Source: Mytilus californianus
Taxonomy: Eukaryota > Mollusca > Bivalvia > Mytilida > Mytilidae
Reading direction: 5' to 3'
NCBI RefSeq assembly: GCF_021869535.1
Contig: NW_026262668.1
Span: forward strand, 63,518,058 to 63,582,057
DNA length: 64,000 nt
In this document: in pieces, positions 1 to 11,400 of the stretch
Layout of the letters: every line of letters begins with the position of its first letter
Numbering within the stretch: position 1 is the first letter of the stretch
Position numbers and translations under genes: made by a program
Notes under the pieces: model-generated
The model's database searches: none
What the model saw: the letters and a program-made list of their open reading frames with translations, nothing else
What the model was told of the DNA's origin: nothing

Positions 1-751
1 CGGCATGGTCGAGAGGTATAACCGTACTGCTCAAAACATGCTCGCAATGTATGTAGACGAAAATCGTTCCGATTGGGATGATCATCTTCCGTTTATAATG
101 ATGGCTTACCGTGCCGCTGTTCATGAAAGCACAAAATGTACTCCTAACCTTCTCATGTTAGGACGGGAAATACGTCTTCCATTGGACGTGATTGTTGGTT
201 CGCCTCCAAATAAAGGCAAAATTGATTGCCCGATTAAATATATAGAGTGGGTAAAAGAAGCTATGCAACGATCTTTCTATTTTGCGCATGAAAAACTCGA
301 AGCCAGCTTCCATAGGCAAAAACATTATTACGATGTTAAGCTAAAGCCGGGAAATTTCGCAAAGGACCAATGAGTCTGGTATTGGTATCCGCCACATGCT
401 TAACAAAAACTAGGACTTGGCTGGACAGGGCCATTTAAAATAATAAGAAAAATTGCGGATGTCACTTATCAAATTCAGTCGTGTCATAACGCGAAAATGA
501 AAATAGTACACGTTGACCATTTAAAAAGGGTGGAAGTAGACGGAATTGAAAATCAGTTGTTAAATGTTGATTCGTCTCTCAAAACACTATTTGAGTCTGA
601 ATCTCAGGAATCTAACGACACAGAGATAGAATCAATAGATACTTTTCTTGTAACGGATAGTGACGCAATTGGCGTTAACTACCATCAAGACTCACTTAAA
701 TACAGTTCGCGTGGTCGACTTATTCGACCCAAACTTCCATTTTCACCTTAA
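1..751 (+). pseudogene. Ty3/gypsy-type pol, integrase 3' end (broken)
   Basis: This is the C-terminal part of a retrotransposon integrase; the rest of pol lies before the window. Positions 5-373 read as the end of the catalytic core (VERYNRT, then a region with WDDHLPFIMMAYR and HESTKCTPN, typical of gypsy integrases). Reading then shifts by one base near 365-373, where the first frame ends at TGA 371. It continues in another frame through a further TAA at 401 to the GPF motif (WTGPF, about 419-433), which marks the integrase C-terminal module, and a VDHLKR stretch near 520, ending at 751. A frameshift plus a stop make this copy unlikely to give active pol. The family call is firm; the exact clade is not determined. 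Confidence 0.85.
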
Positions 752-1178
752 AAGTTCATGTACATGTATGAACCGGTGGTTAGGTTAAATTAGACGCTAG
801 TACATTTTTTTCCTGCTTAATAAAACACATTTTAAAACAATTTTATTAGGGTGTAAACTTGTTCCTTTGACGTTTTGTAATACCTATGATATTCAGGAAT
901 GCCATAGAGTATATTTGTACATTTTTCGGTGTAACCATGGGCTATGTAACAAGAGCTTTCGGTGGTGTACAGATATACGGAATAAAATTATTACCATTAT
1001 TTATGGTAGGGTTACATGACTTGACTCATGGTTTATATATTACTATATATAGTATGTGATCTGGTGGTTTAAGCAATTTTTGGCATTGAATAGTAGGAAC
1101 TGCCACTCGTCCTAGGTGACCAATTTATATTCTTAAATCCTCGATTTTGAGATCTTTGTAAATTTTCTTTTCAGTATT
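752..1178 (+). promoter_or_regulatory. pol-ORF3 spacer with splice acceptor
   Basis: A non-coding spacer of about 430 bp separates pol from the third ORF. It ends with a pyrimidine-rich tract and AG (AATTTTCTTTTCAG, 1161-1174) four bases before the ATG at 1179. The placement suggests that ORF3 is expressed from a spliced subgenomic transcript, as for the third ORF of some gypsy elements. No matching donor can be seen because the 5' part is outside the window. Confidence 0.45.
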
Positions 1179-2069
1179 ATGGCTGACGCCGACGTTTTAG
1201 ATTACGATGAGGAAGAGATGGACCAGGAAATTAGTGTAATGAACCAAGGAGGGGATATAAATGAGTCAGACAAGGTTGAGTTCTTTTTCAAGCCTAGGGG
1301 TTTGATGCAGTGTCCTGTAGAGGAGTGTGGGACAAACAAATTTGCTTCACGTACAAAATACCTCAGACATTGGGAGGAAAAACACATGGAAATATGTGTA
1401 ACGTATACATGTTGTATGAATGGTTGTCAGGCAACATGTAAGAGGAGGCATGACATCAAAACTCACCTCAGCAGGATTCACGGGATTCATGATAAACTTA
1501 CTTTAGAGGCATCAGTAGCTAAAATAAACAAAGTAGTACAAGATAATAGAGGATTTATTGATCCTGTATTTTGGATTTACAAGAATAGAATGGATCAGCC
1601 GGCAACACCTACAACGTCTGCTAGTACCATCATCTGCACCTCTTCCACTCCAACAGTCTCGAGAACTTCTGCATGTGTACTGTCACCTGTAACCTCAGCT
1701 CCTGTCTTATCTACCGTGTCTGCCAGTTTAACCGTTTCAACTGTACCTTCTTGTCCTGCTTCGGCTCCTTCACCTTCTGCTTCTTTGGTTGCCTCTTCTT
1801 TGACCAACACTGCAGATGATTCTGACGGACCTCAGTTTACAGTGTCTATACCTGCAAGAAAACCTGCTACCACCATAACTTTGGAGGAATATCGCCAGAG
1901 ACCACATTCAGCATCTTCAGATACTTCTTTATTGTCATCCAGGAGTTTAGATACCTCTTTTGGGTATATTTCCGTTGCTTTTCAATCTTCCAGTACTCAG
2001 ACCACCTGCCGTGATTTACCGCCATTTGTTGTACCTCCCATTCCTAAGGGAGAAGAAGAGCTAGAGTAA
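1179..2069 (+). CDS. Retrotransposon ORF3: two-finger C2H2 protein
   Basis: The 296-aa product has an acidic N-terminus (residues 1-35). Two zinc-finger-like motifs of the form C-x4-C-x12/13-H-x4-H follow: C45, C50, H64, H69 and C78, C83, H96, H101. Then comes a long Ser/Thr/Pro-rich linker (about 140-290). The stop is TAA at 2067-2069, but the same frame stays open after it to TAA 2259-2261, giving 63 more codons rich in Arg, Glu and Lys that look like a charged helix or coiled coil. The original protein may therefore have been about 360 aa, cut by one stop mutation. It lies between pol and the LTR, in the position of env in errantiviruses, but shows no signal peptide or membrane segment. 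A nucleic-acid-binding role is inferred from the fingers only. Confidence 0.7.
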   Translation: MADADVLDYDEEEMDQEISVMNQGGDINESDKVEFFFKPRGLMQCPVEECGTNKFASRTKYLRHWEEKHMEICVTYTCCMNGCQATCKRRHDIKTHLSRIHGIHDKLTLEASVAKINKVVQDNRGFIDPVFWIYKNRMDQPATPTTSASTIICTSSTPTVSRTSACVLSPVTSAPVLSTVSASLTVSTVPSCPASAPSPSASLVASSLTNTADDSDGPQFTVSIPARKPATTITLEEYRQRPHSASSDTSLLSSRSLDTSFGYISVAFQSSSTQTTCRDLPPFVVPPIPKGEEELE

Positions 2070-2261
2070 TATGTAGCCTACCTTTGCAATGCTATTGACT
2101 GCATTGGTAGAACGAGAAAGGTTGCCAAGGACAGACTTGAAAGTATTAGAAAGGAAGGGACCCGCCTCGAACGAGAACGCCAGGAAAGAAGAACTGTGGA
2201 AGCGGAAAACAGAAGGTTATTGACTCGGGACCCAGTTAGCAGAATTAAAGAACAGAGATAA

Positions 2262-2727
2262 TCTTTTCCAGGATTTGGAACAATAACTTTGAAAATTTCT
2301 TGTGCCATACTTAGTATTAGAGTAGTTAGATGTATTGACTTGAGTTCTGAATTAATATTGATATGAATGGGTAACTTAGAACTGAATTTTTGAGAAATTT
2401 GAATTTGAATTACAATGAATTGTCCAAATGTTATTTTAGATTATAATTATTAAGGTAAGTTATGACCATTTATTTTTGGTAATTAAAGAAAGGAGAGTAA
2501 TGCTCTATAGAATTTTCTTTCGTCAATTTAGTGGAAAATTTTTCTCCAACTATTTTTTTTGTTTAAAGAAAAGAAAATAGAAAGGTGCGTTTTTATTGTT
2601 GTTTTTTTGTTGTTGTTGAATTTTATATTAAATATTGTTGTGTTTATATGTTATACTAATATTATGATCTATATGTTTCAGCCTTAATTGTATCTTTAGA
2701 ATAATGTGGTTTCCGCATTATGTCTTA
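2262..2727 (+). other. Retrotransposon 3' non-coding spacer
   Basis: AT-rich DNA between ORF3 and the polypurine tract, with a (TTG)n-like run near 2600. No ORF or other signal was seen. Confidence 0.5.
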
Positions 2728-2739
2728 AGGGAGGGGGAA
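2728..2739 (+). promoter_or_regulatory. Polypurine tract (plus-strand primer)
   Basis: The purine run AGGGAGGGGGAA sits directly before the inferred LTR start, where LTR retroelements place the primer for plus-strand synthesis. Confidence 0.7.
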
Positions 2740-2844
2740 TATAATGGAATTTGCTTTTATGTCACGTTTATTATATTGAAATAGCTTTTACACGACTTTA
2801 TGGTCGTTTTGCTATTTGGGTGTGTCGGTCCACTTCCGATAGGA

Positions 2845-2883
2845 CCGGCCGGGACACCCTCGTTCTGACGATGTCCCGGCCGG
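2845..2883. promoter_or_regulatory. GC-rich hairpin within the LTR
   Basis: A perfect 12-bp stem, CCGGCCGGGACA (2845-2856) against TGTCCCGGCCGG (2872-2883), encloses a 15-nt loop. It is the most GC-rich spot in the neighbourhood. In the transcript it would form a stable stem; a regulatory role is only a guess. Confidence 0.6.
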
Positions 2884-3082
2884 CCCGGTGGCCCGATCCG
2901 TGCTGCACGGAAGATTATGACCGGGAAAGCAATTGGAATAAGACGGAATCTACTGTCCGTAACTTGCTTGATCTTTGAATTCACTTTATTTAGGTGAGAT
3001 ACTGTTCTAACCGTACATTTAAATTATACTTGTAAATTTGATTGCTACAATTTGTAACTTGATGTGTATTTTATTCACGTAG

Positions 3083-3088
3083 AATAAA
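3083..3088 (+). terminator. AATAAA polyadenylation signal in LTR
   Basis: AATAAA lies in the 3' third of the LTR, inside a small palindrome (AGAATAAATTATTCT), suitable for ending the element's transcript. Confidence 0.5.
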
Positions 3089-3178
3089 TTATTCTAGCTT
3101 GAAAGCATTTCTTTTATTATCCAATATTCCGTGAACTTGGGAAAATCTATTCCCGTTACATTTCAACTTTCTTGTGAT

Positions 3179-3216
3179 CTGAGACTACTATAACACATGT
3201 GTTATAGTAGTCTCAG
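3179..3216. repeat. Perfect 38-bp palindrome
   Basis: Half-site CTGAGACTACTATAACACA is followed immediately by its exact complement, with no loop. It is bracketed by 9-bp direct repeats TTGTGATCT at 3172-3180 and 3217-3225; the left repeat overlaps the palindrome by two bases. This looks like a tiny inserted foldback sequence or the product of a repair event. Confidence 0.9.
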
Positions 3217-3225
3217 TTGTGATCT

Positions 3226-3617
3226 AGTGGAAGATAAATAATTTGTTATTTTTATTGATAACTTATTTGAATAAAGTAAATAAAATCGTTTTGACTTACT
3301 AAAATTTCCTAATAGTCCGAGTTTGTTATGGGCCGAGTTATCAAATAGTCTGTGCTGTGCTTTCATCACGCGTGTGTATCTATTTTTAACCGTACTGGGA
3401 TTTACTTTCGTTTTGAAAGCCAAAATTGCAGAGCTCACCAGACGGCATATTTGGGGATTCATCCTCATAGGGGTAACAGCGTATGCACTTTTCCAAAAAA
3501 AAAAAAAAAGTTACAGAATGCTAAACGCCAAATCCCGGTTTTAACTAACATGACTAATCTTTTAGGGGACAATCATTTTCAATCAATAAGCATAATTTAC
3601 TTAGTCCCACATCACAA
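3226..3617. other. Intergenic DNA beyond the LTR
   Basis: Short overlapping ORFs occur near 3323-3723, one with a hydrophobic stretch, ending near a 15-base A run at about 3495. No splice sites, homology or repeats identify them, so I see no supported gene. Confidence 0.4.
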
Positions 3618-3703
3618 GCACTTGTCTCTGAATTTCCCCCCCCTATATATATATATATATATTAAGGTATATATAGGAAGAAAAAAAATTCAGAGACAAG
3701 TGC
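3618..3703. repeat. Small foldback with 18-bp arms
   Basis: GCACTTGTCTCTGAATTT (3618-3635) pairs perfectly with 3686-3703. The loop contains a C run, an (AT)n tract and a purine run, so pairing can extend imperfectly inward. Confidence 0.85.
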
Positions 3704-3779
3704 CTGCGGTACCAACTCATTAAGAACTGTCGGTTAATTTACCACAGGTGATTCACAGGTGCGAGATGAAAATTGTTTA

Positions 3780-4071
3780 GGGAGCTGCCATTTGATTTTT
3801 ATGGAGGGGGTGGGGGGAGGCTAGGATGAAAAATTTTGTCCTGCATTTTTTTTTAGTTGTAATCTCTGTCCTGCCTTTTTATTTTTCACTCTATTCGGTC
3901 GTGCCTTTTTTTGGGGGGTTTATCCTGACTTTTTTTACATATATTGTCATCCTGCCTTTTTTATTTGCAAAGTGACTCATCCTGCCTTTTTTTTTACCCA
4001 AAACTCCTGTCCTGCCTATTTTTTTCAAATTTTATCCTAGCCCCCCCATAAAAAATCAAATGGTAGCTCCC
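3780..4071. mobile_element. Foldback MITE-like element, 292 bp
   Basis: The arms begin GGGAGCTGCCATTTGATTTT and end AAAATCAAATGGTAGCTCCC; similarity continues inward for about 55 bp through CTAGGATGAAAAATTT and AAATTTTATCCTAG. TTA occurs on both sides (3777-3779, 4072-4074), consistent with a 3-bp target duplication. The interior consists of about six degenerate units of roughly 35 bp, each with TCCTGCCTTTTTT. It has no coding capacity. Confidence 0.75.
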
Positions 4072-4298
4072 TTACTCACTGAGTATATTTTCCTCTCTCG
4101 CCTGATATTAGAATGTAAACAACTATTTGTCATCATAGGGCCTTCAACAGCCAGCAAAACCATTGCACGTAAGCTATAATAGGTCATCAGGTATGATTTA
4201 ATGCAGGGATACTAACGTATAGAAAGTACCTGCTTAATGTAAAAAAAGAAAAAACAAACTGCCAGACTTAATTATATGCTAAACAAAATTAGCATGAT

Positions 4299-4360
4299 TT
4301 CCATTTGAACCCCTTACCTGTGAATTTTCTTATTCCATCAACAAGGGGGTTCAAATGGAA
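4299..4360. repeat. Inverted repeat, 15-bp arms
   Basis: TTCCATTTGAACCCC (4299-4313) and GGGGTTCAAATGGAA (4346-4360) are exact complements around a 32-nt spacer. Confidence 0.85.
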
Positions 4361-4779
4361 TTTAAGTCTTTCCAAACAATAATCAAAACAACAAATATTC
4401 AGACAGCAACCAACAACAACAGAGTTTCAGCCCAGGATTTGAAAAGGGCAAGATCTTAGATGCTAATTTTAAATTGGTACTTATCTCAAAAATAGACAAT
4501 TAAACATGTGTAAGAAGGTGCTTAAGTCAGTATTAAAATTGGAATTTTAAAAACCAATGAGGTTGCATATAATATTGTAATATGCATTGATATTTTTATC
4601 ACTAAAACATTTTTAATGGATACAATTTAAAATCAAAGCAAGCCAAGGTGAGTATATCTACTACATGATAACAAGTTTGTGTATGAAATACACAAATTGA
4701 TATTACATTAAGCTGAGGTAACCAACGTTGGGATGATTAGCTGAATAAAAAGGCAGTTGGGTGGTTCAATGAAAAGAGC

Positions 4780-5145
4780 AGTGCACCAAGATGGAAAGGA
4801 TATATATATATAGGGCACACTGAGGGTGTTGGATAACAAATGGAGGTGCTGCACCCTATAAAAGAACACTGTACTACAGGCTACTGACCCATGCACACTA
4901 AGAATTTGGCAGGGTTAGACATGTTTGTGATTGCTCAACCCTCCCCTAACCTTATACAGTGATGTAACAGCATAGCATAAAACAAAATTTAATTGTGAAA
5001 ATAAGTTCAAAGGGCTTGACAGATTATATGAGCACGAAGCACCGAAAAAAAACTACCAAAATGACAAAAACACAAGGTTGGTCTATCTAAGAGTACTTAC
5101 GGTTACTGAAAGCTAGTTCAAAGCCAATATCCTTTTATAAGATAT
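4780..5145 (+). repeat. Mussel repeat family A, partial copy
   Basis: The segment shares the family's landmarks: GTTAGACATGTTTGTG, CTCAACCCTCCCCTAACCTT, a GATGTAACAGCA stretch, and GAGTACTTACGGTTACTGAA near the end. The same string order recurs in the 41.6-48.1 kb cluster. It lies just upstream of the CutA first coding exon and lacks the family's GATGTGGTATG head. Confidence 0.65.
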
Positions 5146-5322
5146 CAGCATTTAATCAAGTAATATGAAGATAAAGAAAGATTAGTTTGAATGTAGAACA
5201 AATATGATTTTATCCATTTGTACAGTTAACCTGTAAAACAGACTACCACATGAGAAAAATGTATGTTTTGGGGATGTTCTGACAACTTAAATACCTTTTG
5301 TATAATCATCCTAATTTTTCAG

Positions 5323-5465
5323 GTAATTTGTGGTAACTACTTGATGCCAGTTTTGTTGACTGTAGTGAGAAACTTTTGCAGAGCCATGAGTACATACACA
5401 CCTGGAACACATTCTATGGCCTTTGTCACAGTACCTGATCTTGAAGTTGCCAAAAAACTCTCTCA
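5323..5465 (+). CDS. CUTA: CutA exon with start codon
   Basis: The acceptor CTAATTTTTCAG ends at 5322 and the donor is GTATAT at 5466. ATG 5344 is chosen because MPVLL resembles the start of the animal CutA leader; ATG 5386 would give a leaderless form. Coding ends two bases into a codon (CA), completed as His by the next exon. Strand beta-1 (MAFVTVP) and helix 1 (DLEVAKKLS) are encoded here. Confidence 0.88.
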
Positions 5466-8400
5466 GTATATATCTTTTGTTTTAAATCAAAGCACCTCAT
5501 ATTAATATACATATATATGTAGAAAATTTTTGGAAGTTTGTTTTAAATAAGCTAAACATGCTTAACTGGTCAGTTTCCTTCACAGGGCAATTATTGATGT
5601 TAGTCTTTAGATATTTGTCATCTAAACATTTTATATGGTTTACAGACCAGTATGTTTTAAGTATAGGCACAATCATGGTAATATGAAAAAAAATATATAA
5701 AAAACACTAGCTTCAGGTAAAAGAATAGGTTCACGAACGGTTAAAATTGGCTATAAGATTTATAATAAAGTTGTAATTAAAGGTCATATTTTGGCAAAAG
5801 TTAACCTATTCCTTTCTGAAGATATTAATTATCCTGTGTTTAAAATATCTGTATGTCTTATACATATTTTATATTATCTACCAGAAAAGATGCTCACTGA
5901 ATTCACTAAAAATTCCATCTGCAGTACCTCTTGAATATATATGTGTCATTTTATCATAATTTTCATTTGTTAAAGGTATTTCATAAAGTTCTTTCAAAGG
6001 CAATTTTTAAATCCCTCAAAATTGCTTAGTTCTTTTCATATAATTATGTTTAAATGATACCATTCAATATTTTCTAATGGTTAGAAGTGCTGTGTCTGTA
6101 TTCATAAAAAACATATTTTGAGTTATGCAACTTTGAACTAAAATGTGATTTAAGAGGTTTTAGAATGTTGTCTGGCAATTTTTTTTATAGACTTTTTTAT
6201 AGACTGCCTTGGGGATAAGACATTTTCAGGATAACAACAGTGTTAACTCTGTTTTTAGCCTTTCTAATAGATTTGATGTTTGGCATGTTATCTGTCACCA
6301 AGGTCCAGAGCACTGTTAGATAAGGGGGAGCTAACTCTTATGTATTTGAACCAAGGGACAGGGGTCAGTATATTGCTAGACTTAATATTCTGATAGGCAT
6401 AGCTAAAACACAAGGAAGGTTTCCATAATTTAATTAACGATAACAATTTTATAATAGAAGAATGACGATTACAATCATTTAGTAAACAATGCCAAATAAT
6501 AATAATAATAATCTAATCAAGGTACAAAGTATAAAATCTAAATATTGATTCCAAAATAAAACTATTTCTCTTTACAATGTCAAAAATCAAATAAATGCCA
6601 AAACTACTTATAAAATCATAAAATGAACTTAATTTTAAAATCCAAAATGTAAAAGTCTCAAAAATGTAATAATTCTCAAATAGAAATTGCCAAAGTAAAA
6701 ATGTGAGTCAGAGATAAACTTTGTCTCAGCACTACTGTCTACACCGTCAACTGGTAGACTGGTGGACAGTCTTGTAGGTCCAGTATATAAGACCTGAGTA
6801 TTGAGAGGTTGCGGTTCCAAAACACTGACTGCTTTCTAAAAAAATTCTCAAAAAATAAAATGTGAGTCAAAAATAAATTTTTTCCTCAACACTACAAGGT
6901 CAACTGGTTGACTGATCGACAGTCTTACAGATCCAGTATGATAGACTTTAGCAGTGTAAATTTAGGTTTCCGAAAGATGACTAATTTTCCAAAATTTCAC
7001 AATGCTGTTTTAAACTAAACCAAAAAAAATAATCAACATGACACGATATGTAAATAGTACTCTCATTAGCAAAATAGATATATAATTAAACAAAGCATAA
7101 TCCCTTAATGTTTTGATAAAAACTTTAAAATATGCAGTGATAATGCTAGTGACATGCTAATTATAATTAATATTTCAAACCAAGTTACTTTAAACAAACT
7201 GTGACAAGTCGAGTACTTGCCATAGCATACATACGGTAGGTAAAATTAAACCAAAATTAATTAAAAATTTTACAAAATACAAACATAAAATTTCTTTCTA
7301 AAAATAAAACATATTTTTTATTCAAAATAACAATTACAAAAATATAAACCAAATTACAAACTATGATAAATCATGTACAATCATTGTAAACATTTAAATC
7401 CAAAAATGAAGGGAAGTTCCGTAAGCATCCCATTAAAAAATGGTGTAGGACACATGATATACCAAACATTAAAACAATATCTGCTAGAAAGGATGAAAAC
7501 AAGAGTAAACAATGTAATTGTAAGAATGTCCTGAAAATTTCTTATCCCCAAGGCAGTAATTAAGTAATAGATTTAACTGTCACATGGTTTGTTTACGAAG
7601 CTAATAACCTAACATTTCTATTTTTAGTGGTAAAATTAGGCTGATGCCAGCAGCTTGAATCTACCATTACAACATTTCACTTTTCTAAGTGCCAATTAGC
7701 ACCAGACTAAGACTAGCCTGATCAATTCCTAGAGTGTTTTTTTAAAAACTATCTTATTTATTACTGGCTGTGTGAGACCTGCATGGGTAGTCAAGGTCGT
7801 TAAACACCTCCTTAGAAGTAGTCTTTATTTATTGAATAAACAACAGATAACATGACCTTTATTAGAAAATAGACAAGAAGATAAAAACCATCAGAATTGA
7901 AAATAGGAAATCAGGAAAAAAAATGATGACACTTTTGATGATAAATTAATCAGAGACTTACTCAAAGTCATATCTTTAAAGCAATCAATGGCAAATAATT
8001 GAAAGCCCTTTAGCAGTTTTAAATCACCTTTAACCATGAGAATGATATATAAAAAATATAGACCATGAAAAAAAAACATCCATCCAAGGGGAGGAAAGAA
8101 TTTTAGTTTGGTAAAAACCTGGCAAAATCATGACATACTGTTTTTAACATGTATGCTAATTGAGAATCTTTTACAATTGATTTTAAGGAGTATAGTTTTT
8201 TTTTGCAGTGGTATAGTGAAGAATAAGTTAGCAGCATGTGTCAATATTATACCAGGCATTACATCTGTGTAAGTAAACCATTTTAATAATGCTAAGTTCT
8301 CAGTCAGGCATTATTTCTGTGTAAAGACATCATAATGATAAAGCTGTATTTAAGGTGTCAGTTTTATATAGATAATCTTACAATGAAAGCATGAAGAAAT

Positions 8401-11400
8401 GACAAATGAATTTCAGGGCCAATGAGTTATTGCCCCTGAAAATATATACATTTTTCCAATTTTTCACATTTTTGCTGCTGTTATATTGAAAACTATAGGA
8501 GCTAGAGGTTAAAAGTGTAAGCTTCAAAAAGGATCAGCATGAAATGATCTATTTACTCTGAAAATTTGACAACCCATTTTGAAGTTATTTTCTCTGATAT
8601 GTTGATTTTTACTGATTTGGCTGTTACTATAGGAACTAGGTTTTGCATGTAAATTGCCAAAAATGATCAGCAACACAAAGAGTAACTAAAGTATGCCCAT
8701 ATAAAAGTCCTAAATAGCAAACTGTTCATTTTTTTTCACCAGGTGATCAATGCCTCTCGTTTTTTTTTGTTTTTGTCATTTGAATCTACTATGTTTTAAT
8801 TGTAGCACATTGTTAAGGAACTTTATATTTGCTTTCTTTTGTCGATAGCTTTCTCATTTGCACTTTTATGTTATCTCCGCCATTCTCCTTGTTTTTAGCT
8901 GCTTCTTGTGTAAAAAAGTATTTCATTTGATCAAACTTTTATAACAAGTTTTGCAGCGAATGGAAAAAAAAGATGTGTTTGTATAATTAAGATATTAACA
9001 CTGACATGACATATGATATGGACATATACATGGAATTATTGAAATAATTCATTTTTAGAAACAAATTTTTTAGAAAATTACAAAAAAACTCTTCATTAAA
9101 AAAGTTTTATACTAATAAGGAAAACATTTTCAAATAAATTATATGTTTTTGTTAGTTGATGCACATTAAGTGTAATTTTTTCCACCATGAAGACAATAGG
9201 CAATGATTTTGACATTATTCTATCAAGAATATTTAAAGAAATTCCTCTTTACACATATAACAAAATAAAATGTAATTTCAGTTATGAATGGGAAGAGAAA
9301 ATCAATGAAGATGGTGAACTGTTATTGGTAAGTTAATTGATCCAAGTGTTATTGAAAACCAAGGACACATATTTTTAAATAATATATACACCCTTGTTAT
9401 TACACTGTCACAGCTAGGGATAAAATGTGGTCAGAACAAAGGGATTACAGCAGAGAACATTGAAAAGGTCATTCATTTGTTAACTTATTGTGTTGTAAGA
9501 TATTGGTTATAAATACTTTTAATAAATTGATAGCTGATTAAATAATAAAATTGAGAATGGAAATGGGGAATATGTCAAAGAGACAACAACCCGACCAAAG
9601 AGCAGACAACAGCTGAAGGCCACCAATGGGTCTTCAATGCAGCGAGAAAATCCCGCACCCAGAGGTGGTCCTCAGCTGGCCCCTAAATAAAATTGTGTGC
9701 TAGTTCAGTGAAAATAGACATCACACTAAACTCCAAAACATATAAATGAACTAAAATTAAAAAATATACAAGACTAACAAAGGCCAGAGGCTCCTGACTT
9801 GGGACAGGCACAAAATGCGATGGGCTTAAACATGTTTTGTGAGATCTCAACCCTCCCCTATACCTCTAGTCAATGTAGAAAAAAGAAACACGGTATCACC
9901 TTGTCGTCGTCGTCGTCTTCCGAAGACACTTGGTTTCCTGACAATAACTTTAGTATTAGTAAATAGAAATCTATGAAATTTAAACACAAGGTTTATAACC
10001 ACAAAAGGAAGGTTGGGATTGACTTTGGGGGTTATGGTCCTAACAGTTTAGGAATAAGGGGCCAAAAAAGGGGCCCAAATAAGCATTTTTCTAGTTTTCA
10101 GACAATAACTTGTGGAACGGTGTATGGATCTCTCTGAAATTATACAAAAAGTTTCCATACCACAAAGGGTTGGTTAGGATTGGCTTTGGGGGGTCATGGC
10201 TCAAACCGTTTAGGAATTAGGGGCAAAAAAGGGTGAAAAACAAGGGTTTCCTTGTTAATGGACATTCACTTTTAAGTACAATGTTAAATTTGGATCACCT
10301 CCCTTACACTGCTTTAAAATTATGTATAAAGAAATTTTGTATTGTCTTTAGGTGATTAGCTGTCAATTTATTTTTAGAAGTTACTAATAAAAATGCTGAT
10401 TAAAGATATATTATTTTTAGACATGATTATGTATGTCATTTTCTATTTTAAGATTTTTATGATGTATTTGAATGGGTAATTATGGTTGCAAACTCCATTG
10501 GAAACTTGAATTGAGATAATGACCATATCTTGAGGGAAAAAAATTTTTGGGGAAAAAGGGGAGGGGGAGGGGAGGTGAAAAAGAAATTGTTGGGGGGGGG
10601 GGGGGGACATTTTTTATTTCTCATTACAGATTTCAGAAATTAAAAAGAAAATTTCTTCAAATATTTTTTTTTTTGCAAAAAAAAGGGGTGGGGTGAAAAA
10701 AAAAATTTTTGCCCTAAAAAAAGGGGGTGTCAATTTGCAACAGCATAGTGTATTGCACAAAAGCAAAAAAAAAGGAGGGGGTAAATTTTATTTTTTTGGG
10801 GAGGGGAGGGGGGTTGCAAGTCGCAACAGCAGTGTGTATTGCACAAAAGCAGAAAATTGAATATAGATTCAAATCTCATAACCAATTCTAAGTTCTTTGA
10901 CTACAGTTATTCTGTGTCAGAAACCTATTATGTGTCAAACATTTAATTTCAATCCAAATTCAGACCTGTATCAAGCATGAATATTGTGTCCATTTTTGCC
11001 CCAACTGTTCCGGGTTGGACCTCTGCAGTCGTTTCCAGCTGCGCTTGGCGAAGCAATTTATTTTTTGCTGTACTCACCCAGTCGCATTATTCACATTAAA
11101 TAAAAACTCACAATAATTTCTGAATTTACAGTACTCAAAAATTTATGAAAGCAACTCCACAGAACTCGTATATCCAATACCTCTCAATTTTATAACTTTG
11201 TTTTTTTCATAATACATTTGTAATAATATTCTGTTGTAATTTTTGGTCAATGTTTTTTGTTTTTTGCAGAAGTTATTTCTTTTTAACATTCATTATACAT
11301 AATACCATGTCTTCATAACTCTGAAGATCTCATTGAACTGATAGACACCATATTTACTAATAAAGAGGAATCTAGGGTATATGTAAATGAGACGCCAACT

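Larger units (their letters stand above)
2740..3160 (+). repeat. 3' LTR of the Ty3/gypsy-type element
   Basis: The LTR is bounded by short inverted ends: TATAATGGAAT at 2740 and ATTCCCGTTACA at 3149-3160. The left end looks like a decayed TGTAAYGGGAAT. It directly follows the polypurine tract, giving an LTR of 421 bp. It holds a GC-rich hairpin at 2845-2883 and an AATAAA polyadenylation signal at 3083. The 5' LTR is outside the window, so neither LTR divergence nor target duplication can be checked here. Confidence 0.7.

Noticed and set aside
1202-1810. Minus-strand ORFs under the zinc-finger ORF
   Set aside because: They mirror the Ser/Thr/Pro-rich coding strand and have no independent support.
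3323-3723. Small membrane-protein gene before a poly-A run
   Set aside because: The hydrophobic ORF has no conserved start, splice signals or recognised family; the A run looks like simple sequence.
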